DNA of 64,000 nucleotides from Leucobacter musarum subsp. musarum (GCF_001273845.1 NZ_JHBW01000069.1:153072-217071); one strand, 5' to 3'; positions 33,276 through 42,407 are shown, counted from the stretch's first letter. The notes: a model not told the origin generated them from the letters alone. Made by a program: numbers and translations.

Positions 33276-34913
33276 TTACTTCGCCGGCGTGAGCCAGGCG
33301 TCAAAGAGCAGCTGATCGAGACCGTTGTGTTTGATGTCGTGCAGGCGAGGCGACGCGACCCAGATGTCAGTGTCGACCGACAGGTTGAGCACATACGCGT
33401 CCTCATCGATGATCTGCGCGGCCTGGTCGACCACCTTCTGGCGCTCGTCGTGATCGAGGATCGTGTTCTGCTGCTGCAACAGCGCATCGAGCTCCTGGCC
33501 GCGGGCATCGTCCGCGCTGATGAACGAGCGGTTCGAGCCCGTCTTCACGCCGTAGTTGGCGCGAAGCACATCGGCGTCGGGCGAGGAGTGATACCAGTAG
33601 GCGATGTCGTACTCGCCCGAGAGCAGCTTCTCGTTCGCCTCAGCAGCGAGCGGCACGTCGATGACCAGCTCGACGCCGATCTTCTTCCACTGATCCTGCA
33701 CGGCGCTCGCCGCAGCGCGGTCGCTCGGGAAGCGGAGCGAGAGTCGCTCGCCGTCCTTGTTCACGCGGATACCGTCGGCGCCGACCGTGCCCCAGCCCGC
33801 TTCTTCCAGCAGCTTGATCGACTCGTCGGGATCGTAGGTGAGGTACTCGCTCTGATCGGAGAAGTACGGGTTCGCCGGGCTCAGCGGGCCCTCTGCGGGC
33901 ACATCGTAGCCGTTCGAGGTGAACTGCACGAGCGCTTCGCGGTCGATGCCGTGCTGCAGTGCCTGACGCACCTTCACATCTTTCAAGAACTTCGACGACG
34001 TATTGAGGGGCCATTCCTCACCGGTTGCCGGGTTCAAAACATCGGAAGTCACGGTGAGTCCCGCGGCCTCGAACTCGGGCACGTACGTACCGTCGACCCA
34101 GTAGATGAACTGGATCTCATCCGACGTTATCGCCCCGTTGCGCACGGAGTCCTCCGGGATGATCTTGTAGACGACCTCGTCGAGGTAGGCGCGGCCCTCG
34201 TGCTCGAAGTACGCCGGCGCCCAGTCGTAGTCGTCGCGCGCCTTGAGCACGATCTCCTGGTTCTCGGTGTACGAGTCGAGCGTGAAGGGGCCGCTGCCGT
34301 CGACCGACTTCTGGCGCTCCTCGACCGGCAGTGCCGCCGTGGCCGCAGACACGATACCGGCGTGGGCGCGCGACAGGCTCGGCAGGAACGCGGCGTTCGG
34401 CTCGGCGAACTCGACCACGATTTCATTCTCGGCGGGCACCGTGATCGACGAGATGCCCTGCACGATGGTCTTCGCGCTCGAGTGGATGCCCTCGCGCTGC
34501 AGGCTCTCGAAGTTCGCCTTCACGACGTCGCCGGTGAGCTTCGTGCCGTCGTTGAACGTCACGTCGTCGCGCAGCGTGAAACCGTACGTGCGGGCGTCAT
34601 CGCTGACCGTCCACTCGGTGGCGAGCCACGGCTCGATCTCGTTCGTCTCCGGGTTGCGGAAGACGAGCGAGTCGGAGAGCTCGCGGGCGACGTGGCGCCA
34701 CACCTGGTTCACGACGGCGGCGTCGACGCCCTGAGGGTCGGCTTCCAGGCCGATGGTGAGCGTGCCGCCGAAGCGGTCTTCAGGGCTAACGGCCGCGGCC
34801 GCGTCCTCGGTGCTGCCGCTGCCGGTCGAGCACGCGGTGAGCGCGAGGGTGCCGGCAACGAGTGCGGCGGCGGCGATGCGAATGCCGCGCCATCGGGTTC
34901 GGGGGGTGTGCAT
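33276..34913 (-). CDS. ABC transporter substrate-binding lipoprotein, family 5
   Basis: A 545-residue protein with signal peptide and lipobox (LALTACS, Cys ~28), then the SBP_bac_5 fold: DRFGGTLTIGLEADPQGVDAAVVNQV at the start of the domain, EPWLATEWTVSDDARTYGFTLRDDVTFNDGT, and VRQALQHGIDREALV. It captures the substrate outside the membrane and delivers it to the DppB/C permeases. GAGAGG precedes the ATG. It lies 12 bases after the aldo/keto reductase gene. Confidence 0.94.
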   Translation of the reverse strand: MHTPRTRWRGIRIAAAALVAGTLALTACSTGSGSTEDAAAAVSPEDRFGGTLTIGLEADPQGVDAAVVNQVWRHVARELSDSLVFRNPETNEIEPWLATEWTVSDDARTYGFTLRDDVTFNDGTKLTGDVVKANFESLQREGIHSSAKTIVQGISSITVPAENEIVVEFAEPNAAFLPSLSRAHAGIVSAATAALPVEERQKSVDGSGPFTLDSYTENQEIVLKARDDYDWAPAYFEHEGRAYLDEVVYKIIPEDSVRNGAITSDEIQFIYWVDGTYVPEFEAAGLTVTSDVLNPATGEEWPLNTSSKFLKDVKVRQALQHGIDREALVQFTSNGYDVPAEGPLSPANPYFSDQSEYLTYDPDESIKLLEEAGWGTVGADGIRVNKDGERLSLRFPSDRAAASAVQDQWKKIGVELVIDVPLAAEANEKLLSGEYDIAYWYHSSPDADVLRANYGVKTGSNRSFISADDARGQELDALLQQQNTILDHDERQKVVDQAAQIIDEDAYVLNLSVDTDIWVASPRLHDIKHNGLDQLLFDAWLTPAK

Positions 34914-34925
34914 GGGTGCGTCCTC

Positions 34926-35930
34926 TCAGGAAGTCGGGTAGAGCTCATCGAGCTGAGCGAGCAGCTCGACCGAAGGCTCGGGGAGTCGTGCGGACGCCAG
35001 ATTGACGTCGAGTTGTTCGGGCTTCGATACGCCGAGCAGCACGCTGGTGACGGCCTGCTGGCGCAGGATCCAGCGCAGCGCGAGCTGCGGCGTCGTGGCC
35101 CCCTCCGACTCAGCGAGCCGCGCGAAGGCGCGGGTGCGCTCCACGTAGTCGTCGGTCAGGAAGTCGGTGCCGAGAAACTCGCTGCGACCGGCGCGGGCAT
35201 CGTCGGGAATCTCGCCGGTCAGGTACTTGTCGGTGAGCAGGCCCTGCGCGAGCGGCGAGTAGACCACGATGCCGAAACCGTGCTGTTCGGCCAGCTCGAG
35301 CAGGTGCCCGGGCCCTTCGATGGTGCGGTCGAGGAGCGAGTACCGGGGCTGCACCAGGGCGGCCGGCGTGCCGAGGCCGTGCAGCAGATCCGCAATCGTG
35401 TGGAGCGCTTCGGACGGATAGTTCGAGAGTCCGAGGTAGCGCGCCTTCCCCTGTCGCACGATGTCGGCGAGCGCCTGAGCGGTTTCTTCGAGGGGAGTCG
35501 CCGGATCGTGGCGGTGCGAATAAAAGACGTCGACGTGGTCGAGCCCGAGCCGGGTGAGGCTGCGGTCGATCTCCGCAAACAGGTGTCGGCGTGACGATCC
35601 CGAACCGTACGGGTGCGGTGCGACCTGATTGCCGGCCTTGGTGCTGACCGTGATCTCATCGCGGTGGGCGCGCAGTTCGCGACCGAGCACGTCACCGAGC
35701 ACGGTCTCGGCGTGGCCGTGCGGCGGCCCGTAGCGGTTCGCGTTGTCGAAGTGGGTGACGCCGCGATCGAAGGCGCCGGTGATCAGGCCGGCCTGCGTTC
35801 GCCGGTCGTGCTGCTCTCCGAAGCTGTGCCAGAGCCCGAGGGCGAACGTCGGCAGCAGCAGCCCCGAGCGGCCCGCGCGGCGATAGGCCACTCCGCGGTA
35901 CTCGAGTTCACCGATCGTAGATTCCGTCAT
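34926..35930 (-). CDS. Aldo/keto reductase (YghZ-like), first gene of ABC/monooxygenase operon
   Basis: A 334-residue NAD(P)H-dependent (beta/alpha)8 reductase. The catalytic tetrad is visible as D-x-A-N-R-Y (THFDNANRYG), Lys in VSTKAGNQ, and His in VDVFYSHRHDP. TPQLALRWIL and LGVSKPEQL complete the family pattern. GAAGGG lies six bases before the ATG at 35930; an ATG two codons earlier has no room for a ribosome site. It heads the operon with the ABC transporter and the monooxygenase, and so probably reduces a carbonyl made in the same pathway. Confidence 0.9.
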   Translation of the reverse strand: MTESTIGELEYRGVAYRRAGRSGLLLPTFALGLWHSFGEQHDRRTQAGLITGAFDRGVTHFDNANRYGPPHGHAETVLGDVLGRELRAHRDEITVSTKAGNQVAPHPYGSGSSRRHLFAEIDRSLTRLGLDHVDVFYSHRHDPATPLEETAQALADIVRQGKARYLGLSNYPSEALHTIADLLHGLGTPAALVQPRYSLLDRTIEGPGHLLELAEQHGFGIVVYSPLAQGLLTDKYLTGEIPDDARAGRSEFLGTDFLTDDYVERTRAFARLAESEGATTPQLALRWILRQQAVTSVLLGVSKPEQLDVNLASARLPEPSVELLAQLDELYPTS

Positions 35931-36001
35931 CTGCATCCCTTCGGGCGTCGGAGCGGATTCGTGTCCGCTCGCAGCACCCCTTCGAGCCCTGCGTTGAAAA
36001 T

Positions 36002-36067
36002 TATGGCTGCCATAACGTACACAACTAGAACATGTGACGTTATATTTCGAGATCGATCACGTTATAA
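36002..36067. promoter_or_regulatory. Operator-like sites between the divergent sulfur operons
   Basis: A perfect palindrome TTATGGCTGCCATAA (36002-36016) is followed by two direct copies of ACGTTATA at 36038-36045 and 36060-36067. They are spaced 22 bases, about two helical turns. ATAACGT, the inverse of the motif, occurs at 36013-36019. The area is very AT-rich for this genome. The palindrome also fits the T-N11-A form bound by LysR proteins. Confidence 0.6.
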
Positions 36068-36148
36068 ATACAAAAAACTACCGATCTGCGCTTATATCTA
36101 TACGAGACAGACAGTAATAATTCAGTTCGCGTCATGAAGGAGACTTCC

Positions 36149-37168
36149 GTGCCCCTCACCCCCTCTGCCCCCGTGCCCAACGGCCACCGCACGGTCGGGA
36201 ATTCCGGCCTCGTCGTCTCCGAACTGGGCGTCGGTGCGAGCACCTTTGGCCGATCCGGCATGCGCGCCGTGGGCGCCGAGCAGGTGCAGGCAATCGTGGA
36301 TCGCGCCCTCGACCTCGGCATCACGTACTTCGACCTCGCGGAGGGATACGGCGACGAAGTCGGGCTGAGCGAGCAGTTGTTCGGCGACGCGTTGGGAGAA
36401 CGACGCGAGCAGGTCGTGATCGGCACGAAGTTCGGCCGCTCGCTGTTGCAAACGCGCGGCCCCGCCTACGCGCTCACCGGCTCGCGAAAGTACATCCTCG
36501 CGTCGGTCGAGGAGTCGCTGCGGCGCCTCGGCACCGACTACATCGATCTCTATCAAATCCACTTTCCCGACGCGCACACGCCGATCGACGAGACGCTCGC
36601 GGCGCTCGACGATCTGGTGCGCTCCGGCAAGGTGCGGTACATCGGCGCCTCCAACTTCGCCGCCTGGCAGATTGCTGACGCGCAACACCTCGCATCGGCA
36701 GCCGGCACTACGCGATTCATCTCGACCACCGACGAGTACAACCTGCTGTGGCGCGCGCCAGAAGAGGAACTGATCCCCGCGCTGCAACGGTTCGGGCTCG
36801 GCTTCATTCCGTACTTCCCACTGCAGAACGGACTGCTCACCGGCAAGTACGCCGCCGACCGCGCCCCCGAGGGCGCCAAGATCACGAACCTGAAGCGCAA
36901 CCTGCTGCGTGAAGCACCCTGGGAGGCGCTCACCGCCTTCGCACGCTTCGCGCACGATCGCGGCATCACGCCGACGGCCGCTGCCCTCGGCTGGTTGCTC
37001 GCGCAGCCCACCGTCGCCAGCGTCATCGCCGGCGTCACCGTGCCCGAACAGCTCGATGAGAATCTGACCGCGACGCGCTGGGTACCGACTGTCGAGGAAG
37101 AGCGCGAACTGCGCGACCTGCTCCCCGGCACCCTCACGGGCGGCCCCGGTCAGGTCGTGACCGAGTGA
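36149..37168 (+). CDS. Aldo/keto reductase, first gene of rhodanese/OsmC operon
   Basis: A 339-residue aldo/keto reductase with D-x-A-E-x-Y-G (TYFDLAEGYGDE), Lys in VIGTKFGRSL, and His in IDLYQIHFPD. The C-terminus has TAAALGWLL and AGVTVPEQLDEN. The frame contains an ATG at 36134, but AAGGAG lies six bases before the GTG at 36149, which I take as the start. It faces the other aldo/keto reductase gene across the shared control region; the two proteins are only distantly similar. Its stop overlaps the rhodanese gene start. Confidence 0.9.
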   Translation: MPLTPSAPVPNGHRTVGNSGLVVSELGVGASTFGRSGMRAVGAEQVQAIVDRALDLGITYFDLAEGYGDEVGLSEQLFGDALGERREQVVIGTKFGRSLLQTRGPAYALTGSRKYILASVEESLRRLGTDYIDLYQIHFPDAHTPIDETLAALDDLVRSGKVRYIGASNFAAWQIADAQHLASAAGTTRFISTTDEYNLLWRAPEEELIPALQRFGLGFIPYFPLQNGLLTGKYAADRAPEGAKITNLKRNLLREAPWEALTAFARFAHDRGITPTAAALGWLLAQPTVASVIAGVTVPEQLDENLTATRWVPTVEEERELRDLLPGTLTGGPGQVVTE

Positions 37169-38019
37169 GCGCAGCAGCCCCGATCGGCGACTCCATGACC
37201 CGCACTCGCGCCACCTCGAACCCTGTACGCACACTCGCCGATCTGCTCCGAGAGCCGGCGCACGGCCCAACCCGCATTGTCGAGATCGCAGCACCCCCAG
37301 GCCACCCCGAGGGGCGGCACACCGAACCGATCAGTGGCGCAGTCCAACTCGGCCTGGGCGATTTCGCGGGCGTCGAGGGCCCGACGACGGGCCGCCAGCC
37401 CCTGCCCGAGCACGCGACGCTCGTCACGACGCTCACGACCGCCGGCATCTCCCCGAGCACGGCCGTCGTCATCGTTCCGCGCGATGCAGCGGTGCTCAGC
37501 ACGGCCGCCCGCGCCTGGGTCACCCTGCGCTGGGCCGGCGTTGCCGAGGTCTCGGTGCTCACCCCCGACGAGGCAGAAGTGGTCGCGGCTCGCAGCGAAG
37601 AACTCGCCGCCTGGGTGGCGGCCTCCGGCACCGACCTTGCACCTGCCGCGTTCGCGCACAACGATGCCGTCGTCGCGACCGCCGACGAGGTCTCGACGCG
37701 AGACGCCGAGGCGATCCTCATCGACGCCCGCTCTCCCGATGCGTTCGGGGGCGAGGGCTCGCACATCGCGGGGGCCGTGAATGTATCTACGGCAGCACTG
37801 CTCGCCGCCGGAGGACTGACGAACGCCGACGCACTGCGTCAGACGTACCGCGAGGCATTCGACATCGACCCGCTCGCACAGCCCCTCATCGTGTCATGCG
37901 GCAGTGGGATTTCGGCGAGCGTGCAGGCCCTGGCCCTGGCGCAGGCCGGAGTCGAGGCGCCGGTCTACATCGGTTCGTGGTCCGAGTGGAGCAAGATTTC
38001 TGCACCGCATCCGCTATAA
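37165..38019 (+). CDS. Two-domain rhodanese-type sulfurtransferase (first of three)
   Basis: A 284-residue protein starting at GTG within the preceding stop (GTGA). The N-terminal rhodanese fold (to ~residue 150) has no active Cys. The C-terminal domain has IDARSPDAFGG, HIAGAVNVST and the active loop CGSGISAS with the sulfur-carrying Cys. It should transfer sulfane sulfur from a donor such as thiosulfate or 3-mercaptopyruvate to an acceptor. Confidence 0.85.
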   Translation: MSAAAPIGDSMTRTRATSNPVRTLADLLREPAHGPTRIVEIAAPPGHPEGRHTEPISGAVQLGLGDFAGVEGPTTGRQPLPEHATLVTTLTTAGISPSTAVVIVPRDAAVLSTAARAWVTLRWAGVAEVSVLTPDEAEVVAARSEELAAWVAASGTDLAPAAFAHNDAVVATADEVSTRDAEAILIDARSPDAFGGEGSHIAGAVNVSTAALLAAGGLTNADALRQTYREAFDIDPLAQPLIVSCGSGISASVQALALAQAGVEAPVYIGSWSEWSKISAPHPL

Positions 38020-38065
38020 CAGATATCGCAGGCGTAATAACACGCGTGTAACTTTTGGAGGGGTC

Positions 38066-38422
38066 ATGGCATTCGAGCGCAAGTACAGCGACGAAGTGCG
38101 CACCGCTTCCGTCGAAGAAGCCTTGCGGCGCCGACGCGCCGAACCGGGCAATCGCGCGATCATCCGCGAAGTCGCCGAGGAGTACTCCGTCGGCTACCAA
38201 TCCCTGCGCCAGTGGCTCGCTCGCTTCGACGACGGCAGCTACGACTTCGACGACGACAGCGACCCGGCCGACGGACGCGATCCCGAGCTGAGCCGCGACG
38301 AACTGCTCGCGCAGATCGCTCGGCTCGAGCAGCGCATCGACGTACTCGAAGCCGACAATCGCAGCCTCACTCGAGTCGTGGCGATGTTCGCCGACCAGCT
38401 TCGCCCCACCACCACCGCGTAA
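38066..38422 (+). CDS. Small HTH protein with acidic linker and leucine zipper
   Basis: A 118-residue protein. Residues ~5-60 resemble the helix-turn-helix of transposase OrfA/Psq-type proteins (FERKYSDEVRTASVEEAL...IIREVAEEYSVGYQSLRQWLARFD). A very acidic linker (DDGSYDFDDDSDPADGRDP) and a coiled coil (LLAQIARLEQRIDVLEADNRSL) follow. GGAGGGG precedes the ATG. No OrfB or terminal repeats are near, so it is not an insertion sequence. It is more likely a dimeric regulator of this operon. Upstream lies the AT-rich stretch 38018-38056 with ACACGCGTGT. Confidence 0.7.
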   Translation: MAFERKYSDEVRTASVEEALRRRRAEPGNRAIIREVAEEYSVGYQSLRQWLARFDDGSYDFDDDSDPADGRDPELSRDELLAQIARLEQRIDVLEADNRSLTRVVAMFADQLRPTTTA

Positions 38423-38551
38423 GAGTTCTCAACACCCCGGCATCGATCGCATTCCGCTTGCTAAGGTGTGCAAACGCTGGCGCCCCGCGGCGCCGGGCTG
38501 CGCTGCCGCAGACACCCCGACCGGGGGCGCGCGATCCAACCAGGAGGCCCG

Positions 38552-38998
38552 ATGGAAGAGCAGATCATCGTTGCGAGCCGCCTGCACGGATCGTTCACCG
38601 ACACCCGTGGCCGCTACGCCCTCGCCGGTGACGGCTTCGAAATCGTCTCCGACGGGTCACCGATCAGCGGCGGGCCGGGCGAGGCCGCGAGCGCGCTCGA
38701 TCTGCTCGTCGCGTCACTCGTGTCGTGCGCGCTGAATGCGTTTCGACAAGATCTGCTGGGCGACGGCGAAGAGGATCGCCGCGTCGAAATCTTCGCCCGT
38801 GTCGAGCGCAGTATCGACGCCAAGCGGCTCGGCACGCTCGTTATGGAGTGCTTCATCGAGAGCACGAGCAACGCCTCGGTCGATCCGGATCGTCTGGTCG
38901 CCGAATACAAGCGTCGCTGCCGCATCTACAACGCTCTCAAAGACGATTTGCCGGTCGAGTTCGTCATTCACGGCACAGACGACGAGCCCGACTGGTGA
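38552..38998 (+). CDS. OsmC-family protein
   Basis: A 148-residue protein with the OsmC core: GGPGEAASALDLLVASLVSCALNAFRQDLL, which carries the helix-borne conserved Cys. The family includes thiol peroxidases that reduce organic hydroperoxides (paired Cys) and YhfA-like members with one or no redox Cys. Here the first usual Cys is replaced (SISGGPGEAAS) and only the second Cys is clear, so peroxidase activity is uncertain. A strong AGGAGG site precedes the ATG at 38552. Its stop overlaps the next start (GTGA). Confidence 0.82.
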   Translation: MEEQIIVASRLHGSFTDTRGRYALAGDGFEIVSDGSPISGGPGEAASALDLLVASLVSCALNAFRQDLLGDGEEDRRVEIFARVERSIDAKRLGTLVMECFIESTSNASVDPDRLVAEYKRRCRIYNALKDDLPVEFVIHGTDDEPDW

Positions 38999-39918
38999 CG
39001 CTTCGCCAGGCCGACCGTCTGCTCATCAGGGCGCAAGATGCGGTGTCTTGGCGCACAGAGCTCGTGTTCGTCGAGGCCGTCCCGTGGCGCACCGACGCCA
39101 ATGACCCGGCGCTGATCGCGGAGACGATTCCGGGGGCGCTTCGGGTCAGCGTGCGCGAGATCTTCGCGGGGCCGCCGCACCCCGGATCCGGGCACCTGCC
39201 ATTGCCCGATGCTCAGCTCGTGCGCGAGCGCGCGGCGAGCTGGCGTCGCGCACGGCCCAACGCCACTCTCGTTGTATTCTCGCGCGATGCGCGCGATCTC
39301 ACCTCGGCGACGCGAGCGTGGTTCGTGCTCTCGTGGGCGGGCGTGGCTGGGGTACGCGTGCTGCTCGGCGGCCTCGACGCGTGGGAGCGTGCAGGCGGCG
39401 CGCTTGGCCTCGCGAACGCGAGCGACGAGATGACCGCGGCCCGAGCAGTCGCCGCGACCCCACAACCGGTCGCGCCGCAGCAACCCGATTGGCCGGTTCG
39501 CGTCATCGCCGCTGAGACGCTGCTCGAGCGCGCAGCCCACGGCTCCGCGCTCGACGCGCGCCCTGCCGCGCACTACGCCGGGTTCACCGACGACCCGCGT
39601 TCCGGCCACGTGCCGGGGGCGGTATCGGCTCCCGCGACCGAACTCCTTGATGCCCGCGGCGCTGTGCGTTCGCCGTCAGACCTGCGCCGCTGGCTGCTCG
39701 AACGCGGCGGCATTGGCGGGCAACCGGTCGCCGCGTACTGCCACGGCGGCGTCGCCAGTTCCTCACTCGTCTTCGCCGGGGCGCTGCTCGGTCAACAGGT
39801 CGATCTCTATGTCGACTCCTGGAGCGCTTGGGCGGAGCGCGCCGATCTCCCCGTCGCGCATGGCTTGGCCCGTGGGCAGCGCACGGGCGACGACTTCAGT
39901 TGCTTCGACCCGCTCTGA
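38995..39918 (+). CDS. Two-domain rhodanese-type sulfurtransferase (second of three)
   Basis: A 307-residue protein starting at GTG inside the OsmC stop. Domain 1 (to ~145) carries WRTDANDPALIAETIPGALRVSVREIF and the WAGVAGVRVLLGGLDAWERAGG segment typical of inactive N-terminal rhodanese domains. Domain 2 has LDARPAAHYAG, GHVPGAVSAP and the active loop CHGGVASS with the catalytic Cys. It has the same general role as the first rhodanese but a different loop sequence, so it probably uses another donor or acceptor. Confidence 0.83.
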   Translation: MTLRQADRLLIRAQDAVSWRTELVFVEAVPWRTDANDPALIAETIPGALRVSVREIFAGPPHPGSGHLPLPDAQLVRERAASWRRARPNATLVVFSRDARDLTSATRAWFVLSWAGVAGVRVLLGGLDAWERAGGALGLANASDEMTAARAVAATPQPVAPQQPDWPVRVIAAETLLERAAHGSALDARPAAHYAGFTDDPRSGHVPGAVSAPATELLDARGAVRSPSDLRRWLLERGGIGGQPVAAYCHGGVASSSLVFAGALLGQQVDLYVDSWSAWAERADLPVAHGLARGQRTGDDFSCFDPL

Positions 39919-39980
39919 ACAGGCGCCGCAGCGGGGTCGTGTGATCCTGCACGCTCGATCGCACCCCGCCGCAGCCCGGT

Positions 39981-40799
39981 TCAGCTCGCCGCGTACTCCT
40001 GGTACCGCTCCCCCGCGCGCACGGCGACGCTGAGCCGGTTGTCGGCGGGCGGAATCGGGCACAGGTACGCGGGCGTGAACGAGCACGGCGGCAGATAGGC
40101 GCGGTTCCAGTCGACGGTGACGGGCTGCGCGACGTCGTGACCTGCGGGCAGTGCGATGTCGATGAAGCGGAACTGCTTCGTCTCGGCGCCGTTGGTGGTG
40201 TCGGCGAATGAGGCCCACACACCGGTGTCGTTGCGGAAGCCGGCGAGCGATACTTCGGTGCCGCCGACAGTGACGGTGACACGGCCGGCGACCGGAAACT
40301 CGGTCTCGCCCCCGTCTGCCTGGTCGACGCGCAGTGATTCGGGTGCCGGATCGTATCGACCCTCGGCGACCCACTCCGGCGACCACGCGAACGCGTCGAT
40401 ACCGGTCAGCGTGGTGCGCGTCTCGGCTTCGGGGTCGAGTCGGCGCACGGCGAGCAGCCCGCCCCGCTGCAGCACGCGCACGCGTTGCGCACCGACCTCG
40501 GCGCTCTCACCGGGAGCGAGGGCGACCTCGACGGCCCCGTCGGCGAGCGCGCCGTCGAGGTCGATGCCGGTGACCGCCGCACCGTCAGACGACCAGGCGC
40601 CGGGCAGCCCGGGCAGTTCGCGCGGCTCGGCGTCGAGCCACACGGTGGCGACGGCCGAGGCGGTGCCGTGCGGGGCGCGAGCGCCGGCGAGGCGCTCCTC
40701 GCGCCACTGCTGCCAGGCCTCGGGCACGGCTGCAGCAGCTGCAGCAGCTGCAGCAGCGTCCGTGGCTTCGTTCGTTGCGGGGGTGTCGGTCAGACTCAT
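39981..40799 (-). CDS. DUF1684 family protein
   Basis: A 272-residue protein. The domain has EAWQQWREERLAGARAPHG near the start, GNGDGAAV-like beta strands, and the C-terminal signature DWNRAYLPPCSFTPAYLCPIPPADNRLSVAVRAGE with conserved Cys, Pro and Asn, typical of DUF1684. The biochemical role is unknown; the family often occurs near catabolic oxidoreductases. The N-terminus contains ten Ala in a row from a triplet repeat. AAAGGG lies before the ATG, which overlaps the stop of the FAD-oxidase gene by one base (TGATG). Confidence 0.85.
   Translation of the reverse strand: MSLTDTPATNEATDAAAAAAAAAAVPEAWQQWREERLAGARAPHGTASAVATVWLDAEPRELPGLPGAWSSDGAAVTGIDLDGALADGAVEVALAPGESAEVGAQRVRVLQRGGLLAVRRLDPEAETRTTLTGIDAFAWSPEWVAEGRYDPAPESLRVDQADGGETEFPVAGRVTVTVGGTEVSLAGFRNDTGVWASFADTTNGAETKQFRFIDIALPAGHDVAQPVTVDWNRAYLPPCSFTPAYLCPIPPADNRLSVAVRAGERYQEYAAS
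40729..40755. repeat. Three 9-bp tandem repeats (GCTGCAGCA) encoding poly-Ala
   Basis: Three perfect copies of GCTGCAGCA lie in the DUF1684 gene near its start. The unit keeps the reading frame, so changes in copy number would only change the length of the Ala run. Confidence 0.9.
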
Positions 40800-42250
40800 C
40801 AGAATCCCTTTCCCGGGTTCAGGATCCCAGCGGGATCGAAGACGTGCTTGATGCCGGCGTGCAGGTGCACGGCGACCTCGCCGAGCTCTTGGGCACTCCA
40901 CTCCTGCTTCACGATACCGACTCCGTGCTCGCCCGAGACGGTGCCGCCGAACTCGATCGCGAGCGCGAAGATGGCGTCGGCCGCGGCCTGCGCATCAGCC
41001 TCGAACCGCGCCTGCTGCGCGGGGTCGTCGTGCGCGGGCACGAGCACGATCGGGTGCAGGTTGCCGTCGCCGGCGTGACCCAGCGTGAAGATGCGGGTGC
41101 CGGTCTCGGCGGCGATCTCGCCGATGCGCTCGACCGCCTGCGCCAAGCGGCTGATCGGCACTGCGATGTCTTCGATGAGCACCCGGCCGAGGCGCTCGAG
41201 CGCGGGGAGGGCGAGCCGGCGGGCGCGAATGAGCTGTTCGGCTTCAGCCTCATCGGCCGCGACGGAGAGCTCGCTCGCGAAGGGGGTGAGCAGCTCGGTG
41301 ATGCGATCCGCCTCGGCTGCTGCACCCCACCCATCGGTCTGCACGATCACGAACGCGCTGCCGCGTTCGCTGAATGACGTGCCCTCGACGGCGTCGATCG
41401 CTTCGAGCGTGGCGCGATCCAACAGCTCATAGAGGCTCGGGGTGACGTCGGAGCCGAGCACCGCGATCGACGCCTCGGCTGCCGCCTGAATCGACGGGAA
41501 GTAGGCCGCGATCGTCACCGTGTCGCGAGGAATGGGCTGCAGCGCCACCGTCGCCTCGGTGACCACGCCGAGCGTGCCCTCGGATCCGGTGAGCAGCGAG
41601 ACGAGGTCGTACCCGACGACCCCCTTCGCGGTCACACTGCCGGTGCGCAGGGTGCGGCCGTCACCGGTGACGACGGTGAGGCTGCGCACCGCGTCACGGG
41701 TCACCCCGTACTTCACGGCGCGGAAGCCGCCCGCGTTCGTCGCGATGTTGCCACCGATCGACGAGATCGCGGCACTCGCCGGGTCGGGGGCGTAGCGCAG
41801 CCCGTACTCGGCTGCAGCCGCGTTCAGCGCCACCGGCGAGACCCCGGGCTGCACGATCGCGAGCTGATCGACGGGGTCGATGCGCACGATGCGGTCGAGC
41901 GGTGACACGTCGAGCACGATCCACCCGCTGCCCGCAGCAGAACCGCCGGCGAGGCCGCTGCCCGCGCCGCGCGTCGCCACCGGCACCCCGTACTCGGTCG
42001 CGAGCGCGAGCACCCGGGCGACCCCGCGGGCTGTGAACGCGCGAATCACGGCGAGCGGCGCTCCCGTGGCCTGCCACGACGAGCGGTCGGCGACGGGCGC
42101 GGTCGCGGTGGTGACGATGTCGAGGTCGCGTTCGGCGTGCTCGGTGCGCTCCGTCTGATGTGCGAAGTCCGCGAGTGCCGCGAGCAGGCGGGCGCCGGAT
42201 CGCCCGGCGTCGCCGTGCGTCCCCGAGTGGGCAGGTGCTGCGTCGGTCAT
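40799..42250 (-). CDS. FAD-linked oxidase (GlcD / D-2-hydroxyacid dehydrogenase type)
   Basis: A 483-residue protein of the vanillyl-alcohol-oxidase fold. PVATRGAGSGLAGGSAAGSGWIVLDVSPLDRIVRI is the FAD-pyrophosphate site; ISSIGGNIATNAGGFRAVKYGVTRDAV and LLTGSEGTLGVVTEATV follow. HAGDGNLHPIVLVP provides the metal/His segment and GTVSGEHGVG the C-terminal signature. It oxidises a 2-hydroxy acid such as glycolate or D-lactate to the 2-oxo acid. CGGAG precedes the ATG. It is translated together with the DUF1684 gene. Its product could be a mercapto- or hydroxy-acid in this sulfur region, but this is inference. Confidence 0.9.
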   Translation of the reverse strand: MTDAAPAHSGTHGDAGRSGARLLAALADFAHQTERTEHAERDLDIVTTATAPVADRSSWQATGAPLAVIRAFTARGVARVLALATEYGVPVATRGAGSGLAGGSAAGSGWIVLDVSPLDRIVRIDPVDQLAIVQPGVSPVALNAAAAEYGLRYAPDPASAAISSIGGNIATNAGGFRAVKYGVTRDAVRSLTVVTGDGRTLRTGSVTAKGVVGYDLVSLLTGSEGTLGVVTEATVALQPIPRDTVTIAAYFPSIQAAAEASIAVLGSDVTPSLYELLDRATLEAIDAVEGTSFSERGSAFVIVQTDGWGAAAEADRITELLTPFASELSVAADEAEAEQLIRARRLALPALERLGRVLIEDIAVPISRLAQAVERIGEIAAETGTRIFTLGHAGDGNLHPIVLVPAHDDPAQQARFEADAQAAADAIFALAIEFGGTVSGEHGVGIVKQEWSAQELGEVAVHLHAGIKHVFDPAGILNPGKGF

Positions 42251-42407
42251 CTCGCTCCGGTTCTCTGCGCACGGCAGCGCCGCGCGAGTGGCGCACTGCG
42301 CACCGCTCAGGGTTTCCACCGTAGAAGTTTCTCGCCCGCGATGTCCAAGCATTTCCGTGAATGACGCGCCATACCCGATCCGAATGACAGACGAGCGGGC
42401 GCGCGGC

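Noticed and set aside
32880..35594. 904-codon plus-strand open frame
   Set aside because: It lies antisense to the ABC binding protein, permease and aldo/keto reductase genes, which are well supported; its composition is typical of a shadow frame.
38066..38422. Insertion sequence (IS3-type OrfA)
   Set aside because: No OrfB, no terminal repeats and no target duplication; it is embedded in an operon.
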